Assembly: GCA_026874595.1 (NCBI GenBank)
Contig: CM049307.1
Location: 40,680,362-40,744,361, forward strand
Direction: 5' to 3'
DNA length: 64,000 nucleotides
Source: Sipunculus nudus
Lineage: Eukaryota > Annelida > Sipuncula > Golfingiida > Sipunculidae
The position numbers and the translations under genes were made by a program. The notes below the pieces were generated by a model. It was not told where the DNA came from. It was given only the letters and a program-made list of their open reading frames with translations, and made no database searches. Shown one piece after another: positions 50,301-59,300 of this stretch; the first letter of the stretch is position 1, and the number at the start of each line of letters is the position of its first letter.

Positions 50301-53300
50301 ACAAATGTTACAATTAAGAATATATTGTCATTATTATTGTATCGCCAGACATAGTCTGGAGATACTATGGTTTAGGCACGGTTGCGCCGCCGCCTCCGCC
50401 GCAGAGATTTCTTTTGGACACAATAACTCAAAAAATATTTCAAGGATCTTTTTCAAACTTGACACATTTATAGATATAGGTGAGAGGACGAAGCCTATTT
50501 AAATGGGGTCATGACCTCAACTAGGAGAGTGACCTTGACCTTGAATAGATCCATTTTTGGGGAAAATCACACAAATTCTTAAATATCTCAAGAAATCTTT
50601 CATGGATTTATCCAAAAATCAAGTTGGACAAAGATCTTGGATAGTGATGTCATGTACCCGAAACTGGTGGTGCCACCTAGTATCCTTTTCTTGTTTTTGT
50701 GCCGTTTAATACCCCCATCATTGCCACTTGACAGTACTTTTAGCATCAAAAGTCAAAAACTGATTGACAGATTTCTTTAATATTATGCATGTACATAGGT
50801 ATGGGTTATGGGATGATGTATATTAAAATTGGGGTCATGACCTTTCCTTTGAGAGTGGCTTTGACCTTGAATATTACCATATATGGTGAAAATCACATAA
50901 AATCATGAATATCTTAAAAAGGGATGCATGGATTGGTCCAAAAATCAAGTTGACGGAAGATCTTGGATAGTTTTGTCTTTTGCAGAAGATAGGTGGCGCC
51001 ACCTGTTGTCCTTTTCTTGTTTTTTGCGCCTTTGAATACCCCATCATTGCCACTTGACAGTATATACTGTGAGCATTATAAGTCAAACAGTAATGGACAG
51101 ATTTCTTTCATGTTATGCATGAGGTATATTTAATTTTAAATTTAATTTTAAAATTTAATTTAATTTAAATTATTTTTTTTTCATTTAATTTTTTTTTCAA
51201 ATGTTGGATATTTTGGAATGCAGTTTATTAATTTGGGGTCATGACCGTGAATATGAGAGTGAACTTGACCTTGAATATTCCCATATTTGGTGAAAAACAT
51301 AAAATCATGAATATCTTAAAAGTCAAAAACCCTTTGATCAGTTGTCCTTCCCAATCCAAAATATTCCTATATTTTGTACAAATGTTTCTCACATTCATTG
51401 CTAAAATACAAATACATCACATTATATCAACAAAATACCACAAAACCTCATTTGTCTGGCGATACTATGGCACCAGCGGTGCCAAGAAATGTCTAGTTAA
51501 GCTTTATTTTTCACCATTGCAGGAAATAACGCTAATAATTATAGGCTGCTATAATCAGTTTAATGTGTTTGTTTGATAGCACAGAGCAGAATATATTCCA
51601 GATTGTTACAGTTTATATACCTCCAGAGAATTTTTAATTTCTTGTATTATTGATGCTTATGTGGTTAACAGCACCAGTGATAAAAATAATAAGTAATAAT
51701 ACATTGAATGTAGAAAGGTTCTTGTACTTCTGGGTGATCATATAGTTGAAATTGTGCTGTTCACAAGGTTTTAATCATAGCATTCTGCCTTGTTTTCTAC
51801 AGGCCCATGCCGTCCATTCCAGTAAACAGTGGCCTTCCAGCAACTAAATCTGCCCGTCCTTACACCACTTTCGAACTGGATCAGATCAGACAACAGTCTA
51901 AGAGGTTTGTACAAATAGAGGAGTGTAATTTGAGTTATGTATGCTACTGTGTTAGTGTGCTTTGCTTCTCAGCTTAACCAATCCATCCTTTGCTTGTTTC
52001 ATATTTACTGTAATCTCACCTGTTGTGAGAAATCGGACCAATAATAGTTAGTGCTTTGTTTAATTTCCTTCCCAGAATACTTAATTTGTCTACTGGTATA
52101 CCGTTAAATGCTTCCCTTGTAAATTGGTTAACTGTACAATTATGTACACTTATATCATTAACGTTAATCTTAACCATGTCATGAAATTAATCAGCATCTA
52201 TGTGCATGATCTTATTCATCTTTTATCTCCATGGATACCTTTTCCTTTGGAAAGGTCTTGTTTCTGATACACAATTATTTCTACCACTAACAATGTTTGA
52301 ATCCATTTGAATGTTAGGGTTATTGACAAAACACTTCTGTTTTTTTATTCAGTTATTAATAGATAAAAATTTGAAGTGATTTTAATGTGGTAATTATTAT
52401 CATTGGTCATTAATGTTTATGATCTACTGAAGAAATTAGCAAAACCAATTAATTTATTTCAAAATTTAATTCAAGTCACTGTTACTGGAACAGCGTGGTG
52501 AAGAACTTATATCAGAGACAGACCTTTCCTAAGACAAATTCTCACACTCACTAACTACTTGTAAATCCTTGAAGTCCTTAGGTACATGCCCAGCAAATGT
52601 ATTTGGATAGTTTGGTTTTACTTGGTTCACTGAGTTAACATTTACACAAAATATCATAGATGTTATAAAATAACTTTTTGTGTCTGTTTTACAAAATTGT
52701 GTGATCTATTTTGTTTGGAAGGGAATTTTTATTCCTAATAGAACTGAGGAAATTAATTCTAAAAAACTGTTACAATAAATGAAGGAGTAAGGACTCCATG
52801 GATAGTTACAATATTTATATACAGTGGAATCCAAATTACATTACATTCATTCAGTGACAACTAGGAATTTACAAATACTAGGTAGTAATTCTAGCTCAAC
52901 CAAAATTATAATTTTCTCTCAAATGAAAACAAAAAAATATGTATGGACTGAATTTACTTTATGGCCTGAAGTTTGCAATGTTTTTTATTTCTAAAAACAT
53001 ATTGACATCAGTATTGCCCATATTTAATTTATTTTAGTGTAATCAAAATTAATCCTGTATCTTCTGGATTTCTATGTGATTTGGATTCCACTATATAAAG
53101 TTTAACCATTGAGTTACAATCAGTTCATTATAACTACAGTGTTCAACCTAGCACAAGAAATGTCTAATCAGACCACATAACATTAAGGCTGTAAATAACA
53201 CAGTCCTCAAACACACATAGTGGCCTTTACTGACATTTCAGATATAGCAACTGTTAAGATCAAATAAAGATCAAATTTGTTCAGCTTCAGAGGTGGTCTC

Positions 53301-56300
53301 ATTGGGCATGTTCTACTATATTTCTGATCTGTCTGTCTCTGGTTACATGATTCAATGTCACATGACTTTTGCTTGCACTCTCACTTTCACTCTCTGTGCA
53401 TGTCTGTGTCTGCTCCCTCCTCTAGTTTATCTATGGGCAAGAACATGACTAATTTTGAGCATGCTGTTGCTGGCCGCCAATTAGCACGAACCCGCAAAAA
53501 AGACCTTCAAGCTTTCTTAGTTCACTTTGGGAAAGACATGAAGGGCTACCCTCCCCTAGGTCAAAGTGTTTTCTACCTGGGCTGTAATGCTCGCACAAGG
53601 TAAGTAAACAAATACTAATATATTGACCAACTAAGGCTGTATTCGCACTGGGATCGCATCTAAATCAGATTACACTAAACCAGTGTATTTTAATCTGGAA
53701 GAAGTACACTTTACAAAAGCCTAAATCAGTTTAATTCAGTAAAACTTGAGTTTGCTCTCTGCACTTGGTTGTTTATCCGATTTGATTGTGCTGCAAAAGT
53801 GATATTTCGTGGGAAGGATTGGGGCAAAAATATTAGCAAAACTGGACTGATGCAGTCTAGAAACAGGTTTGCCTGTACGCACCAAGAACAAGTTTACTGT
53901 AAACCAGACTAAAGTAAACCAAACTACAGCAGACCAATCTGATGTGGATTAGTGGCCTACTGCAGACAGAATAATTGGATTCATGATCTGGATTATTTGA
54001 TAGCCTGAGTGCAGACATGGCCTTACACTACTTTTTTATGTAGATATATCACATTGAATACATAGACATCTGGCTACATGAATGGTAATTACGAATGCTT
54101 TCTAGAAACATTGATTGAATATAAATTTCTTTGATCAAATGTTAAGATAGCAGTTTGATAAGATTGCACCTGTATTTTATTTTAAAATAAACCAAGGATA
54201 ATGTTAAATTGATTTAAGAAGCACTCTAGATTGCAATAATATAAATTCAAGTTTTAAAATCATTGTATTCTACAGTATTAAACATAAGGCCAAAAAAATA
54301 AAAGGGTATGGTTCTCAGGCACTTTTTTCCAGAAATCAGTGCGGGCGGGCCGTATTTTATTTTTGACCTCCTTTAGTATGTTTCGATAAAATGTCATATG
54401 ATCAGGAAAAAACAGGTAAATGACAGGTTTCTTCTTGCTAAACAGGTAAAAGCACTACATATCAAAGAAAATCGTTTGGAAATTATATTATTTTACTATC
54501 TTAAATGATGAAAATCAAAATAAAAATGTTTGAAGCGGGGGGTTAAAATTGATGCGGGCGGTGCCTGAGAACCATACCTTTTATTTTTTTTGGCCTAAAT
54601 TGTTGGTTCTTAATGTAATGCTGATGTGTACCCATTTCAGGGTTATAAAATTACGTATCAAAACATCTGACAGCAACAAAACTTGGTGGTTAACACAGTG
54701 ATCAAAGACAAGAATCCAAAGACGTTTAAATATCACATTCATCTATTGTTTACAGTTTCCCCTCTCCTAACATGGAGGTGATGGACCTGTATGCTCAGAC
54801 GCGAGCCTGCGGAGGCAGCCATACGCTGACGTATCCTCACCGACGAATAACACGCATGAACCATATCAGGTAAGTAAATAACCTGTGTCTGACTCAGTTT
54901 TGACCTTACTCTTTCATTTCTACTGCTGATAGAACCAGTATGGGATTCATCCAAGGTGGACGGGTCAGAGTTTTTCCATCCCATCTGGACAGTTCCCAGT
55001 CCAAGTTGGACGGGTCTCAGTCAGATGCTTTATCAATAACTTGTAACAATTGCTATAACTTTTTTCTTACTATTAAAAGATTCAAATCTGCATATATACT
55101 TAAAAGTATGATAGACATCATGTAAAAATATAATATCATCTAACTAGGACTAGTCGAATTGGGGTCTGTCTAACTGGGAACTGTCCAAATGGGACCCGTA
55201 CAACTGACATGTAATCTTCCAGTGGAACCTGGCAGAACCAGTGTGTAAGCAGAACCAGTTTTCAAATCCTTTTCTAGGAGTCCTCTCCATAAGAGTCCTG
55301 AAAATTAATTTTTGTACTTATAAAGTATTTGTTTAATTTAAATATTACAGTGACTTAATATCAGCAATACTTATTAGCGTGTTGACGCAGACAGTTTAAG
55401 CAAGGTGTACATATTACACTGATCCACTGTGCTCAGGAACTGCTTTTTTCAACATTTTGTGAAGAATACATTTCATCATATGTATTTGCTAAGAACATGA
55501 GAACTGTAACTGTTACTTTTTTTGAATATTTTACAATTTACTGGAGTAGAATCATCACTGAAAGAAATATGCCTGTGAATCTAGGATTTTAAGAGGGGAC
55601 AATAGTTTACTAAGTACAGCAGATAGAAATTGTAAACTAAGTTTACTTGACTGTCACATTATCTTCTTTATCATCATCCATTCTGTTGCTTTTAGCAGCA
55701 GCAGGCAGTCGTTCCGCTGCAAGATGTGTGGGAACAGGTACTGCCACCTGTATCACAGCTTTTGTACTAAATCAAAGATGGATCACCAAATTTGTGGCAC
55801 AATGTCATATAAACATCACAATAAGTGATGTGGATAATCTAGTGCCACAGTTTCACCTAAATGTGGTCTTGTCACATGTAATTGTGTCACAAACCAGCTG
55901 TATATTCCAGAATTTCACAGAACATCTGATAACTCCATATATTATATAACTCAAGCCCTCTTACTACTTTGATATGAATATTGGCAGTGATAAAATGCAT
56001 TAAGAGTAGGGTCTTATTTTATTTCCAGTGACAATAAAATGAAGAAACTCTGTTTACAATACGGGTATATTTGCACCTTGTCAATGTCTCTGCTTTTTCT
56101 TTGCTGTACAACATAAATTGTAAATGTAAATTCAAATTCTCTCTCTTTCTCCTTCCCCCTCTCTCTCTCTCATATTTGACTATTTGACTTTAGAATAATT
56201 ATTCATGCCAACCAGAAACAGTGTTGCAGCCTCAAGAGAAAGAGTACACTATTATAAATAGTCTAGCAGAAACTTTCTTTTGAACACATTCAGTTAAATA

Positions 56301-59300
56301 AGACTAATACTATTTGATAACCTGTTGTGATGTCAGATAGCTCAGTGGTGTATTGGTGTCTGTGTACATAGGGACTGGCTTGCAGTATGTGATGGTCAGT
56401 GTTGGTGTTGTTTATATTACAGAGTAACAACTCTGAAGCATCAGTCAAAGGTTAATTGTAATCACTAATGTTCTCAAACATTGAATTAGAAACCTCTCAG
56501 ATAATATCAGGAGGGACTTATATATTAGGGTATATAGAATGTCACTTGTAAACATAGGCATCAGTACACAGATTTTAAATTCTAATGAGTGAATGACCCT
56601 GGTATACCTATTTTAATTGTTAATTATAACTTTGGTGGTTTGTAGCCTTGTACTTAGCCTCTCACCCTATCACTGACTAATGGACTCCTTCCAATGAGAG
56701 CTAACTTGAGTGACAGTACAACAGGACTCTCATATATTTAGGACTAAACTTAGATATTTTTTGTTCATATGTATATACAATTGTATTCACTGGAATATTT
56801 TCTTCTTTCAGCACCATGTTTAGAGAAGAAGAATTAATACCAACAGTCAGTCCTTTAACAAAGTAAGTATGACCAGCTTTAGAATATTACATGAACAATT
56901 AAAGCTGCCAGTTCTTAAAAGTTGACTGCCAAGGACTGAGGTGTGTGGGTGTGTGACTATGTGTATGTGTGTGTGAAGGGGCGGGGGGTCAGAGAAGGTT
57001 GCATCAAAATTTTTATTTTATCGCTGTGCAAATTAAGAATAAAATATCCAGCCCAAGGCTAACAAAAATGTTGTTGGCCCATCTGGACTTTACCTTGCCA
57101 ATTTTAAACTGCTAGGATATAATGGAACTGAATATTAGTTTTGTTGGTTAGTATCACATTAATTGAATTTGCCGTTATGGATTAGGTATTAAGACATTGA
57201 ACTGGCCTGTTGGATTGGATGTAAAAAAAACATTATGACTGTGTGATGGGTTAATCGTTATGACACAGAGTGTTTAAATCGAGTACTGTGATAAATTTGC
57301 ATATTATATGGCTATGACAGTGAAGTTATCAAAGGAATATGTGCTTGCATTAGTACTATCAGATCAGTGATGCTAGTATGGTAGTATATTAATTTTGTTG
57401 CAAACAGTATAAACTTACTAGTATGTTCGAGCCTGATGTAAAGTGCATGGTTTAAAGTTAATATATCAGTCATATGCCTGCTTACTGTGTTGACTGATTA
57501 CACTAAATGACTTCATGTACTGAATAATGGTTCATGTACCATTACCGGAAGATCTATTAGATATGACAGAAATTATTACAATTTCAGAGAGGAAATGGAC
57601 ATCCAGGGAGCCGATGGTCACATATACAAGGGCCGGGCACATGACAGACTACCTAATGTTCACTCATCACAGGTGAGATTAAACCTAATGAACAGAAGTA
57701 TCAGAAATATCTGATAAAATTTTCAAATTAACATGCTCCTCGTTTATTGTTGACTCGAAATATCAGCATTCAAAGTTGTAACATAAAGAATCCGCATTTT
57801 CATCTGAGAATGAAGTACCATTCCTTTGTGAAGTTTGTTGGTCATATAATCAAGTTTAAGCAGAATAGCCTACGTTTTCGTGCTTTGTCTGGTACTGTGT
57901 GAGCTGCCTGCAGTGAGGAAACATCTTGCACTGTTAACGGATGAGTGGTATTTGAACACAATACAACCATATTTTCAGGAAAAGGTAGTTTTATTAGCTC
58001 AGCTGACTTTCAGTCATGCTGAGCTATAGCAATCACTCTTTGTCCGTCATCCGTCTGTCTATCTGTCCGTCTGTCTGTCCGTTAACCAGGCACAAATCGT
58101 AACCGCTGGACCTAGAATCTTGTAACTTAACATTCTGAGAGGTCCATGAAAAATCTCCTTGGAAATCAGAAATTAGATCTCTGTTGCCCATATCCTTTGA
58201 GCTATATATGGGGCCCCAAAGTACTCCCCCAGAACAGTAAAAAATTTCATACAAAAACTTCAATATCTCATTAACTACATCACTGATGGTCATGATTTTT
58301 GGCATACATATTTGATCATGAGATGTTCCATCAGTTCCTGCAGACTGGTGGCGCCACATGTATTTTTCGATTTTTAAGATTTTTTTTCTCTATTTTTGAG
58401 ACTTTTAAAAATGTGGACATCTGTTAACAGGGCACAAATCGTAAAGACTGGACCTAGAATCTTCATTCTTGACATTCTGAGAGACCTATGAAAAGTCTCC
58501 ATGGAAAGCAAAAATTAGGTCTCTGTTACCCATATCCTTCGAGCTATGGGGCCCCAAAGTACCCCCCAGAATAGTGAAAAATTTCATACAAAACTTCAAT
58601 ATCTCATTAACTACATCACTGATGGTCATGATTTTTGGCATACATATTGATCATGAGATGTTCCAGCAGTTCCTGCAGACTGGTGGCGCCACATGTATTT
58701 TTCGATTTTTACGATTTTTTTTCTCTATTTTTGAGACTTTTAAAAATGTGGACATCTGTTAACAGGGCACAATTCATAAAGACTGGACCTAGAATCTTCA
58801 TTCTTGACATTCTGAGAGACCTATGAAAAGTCTCCATGGAAACCAGAAATTAGGTCTCTGTTACCCGTATCCTTGGAGCTATGGGGCCCCAAAGTACCCC
58901 CCAGAATAGTAAAAAATTTCATTAAAAAAAATTTCCAATATCTCATTAACTACATCACTGATGGTCATGATTTTTGGCATACGTATTGATCATGACATTT
59001 TTCATCAGTTTCTGCAGACTGGTGGTTGCACCTGTATTTTTCAAATTTTTACAATTGTTTTTCTCTATTTTTGAGACCTTAAAGGATGTAGTTATCTGTC
59101 AACAGGGTTCAAATTTTAACAACTGGACCTAGAATCTTCATGCTTGACACACAGGGAGACCCATGAAAAGACTCCATGGAAACCTGGAATTACGTCTCTG
59201 CTACCCATATCCTTTGAGCTATGGCACTCCAAAGTACAGCTCAGAATAATGGAAATTTGATACAAAAGCTGAAGTATCTAAACAACTAATGCAGAGATCA

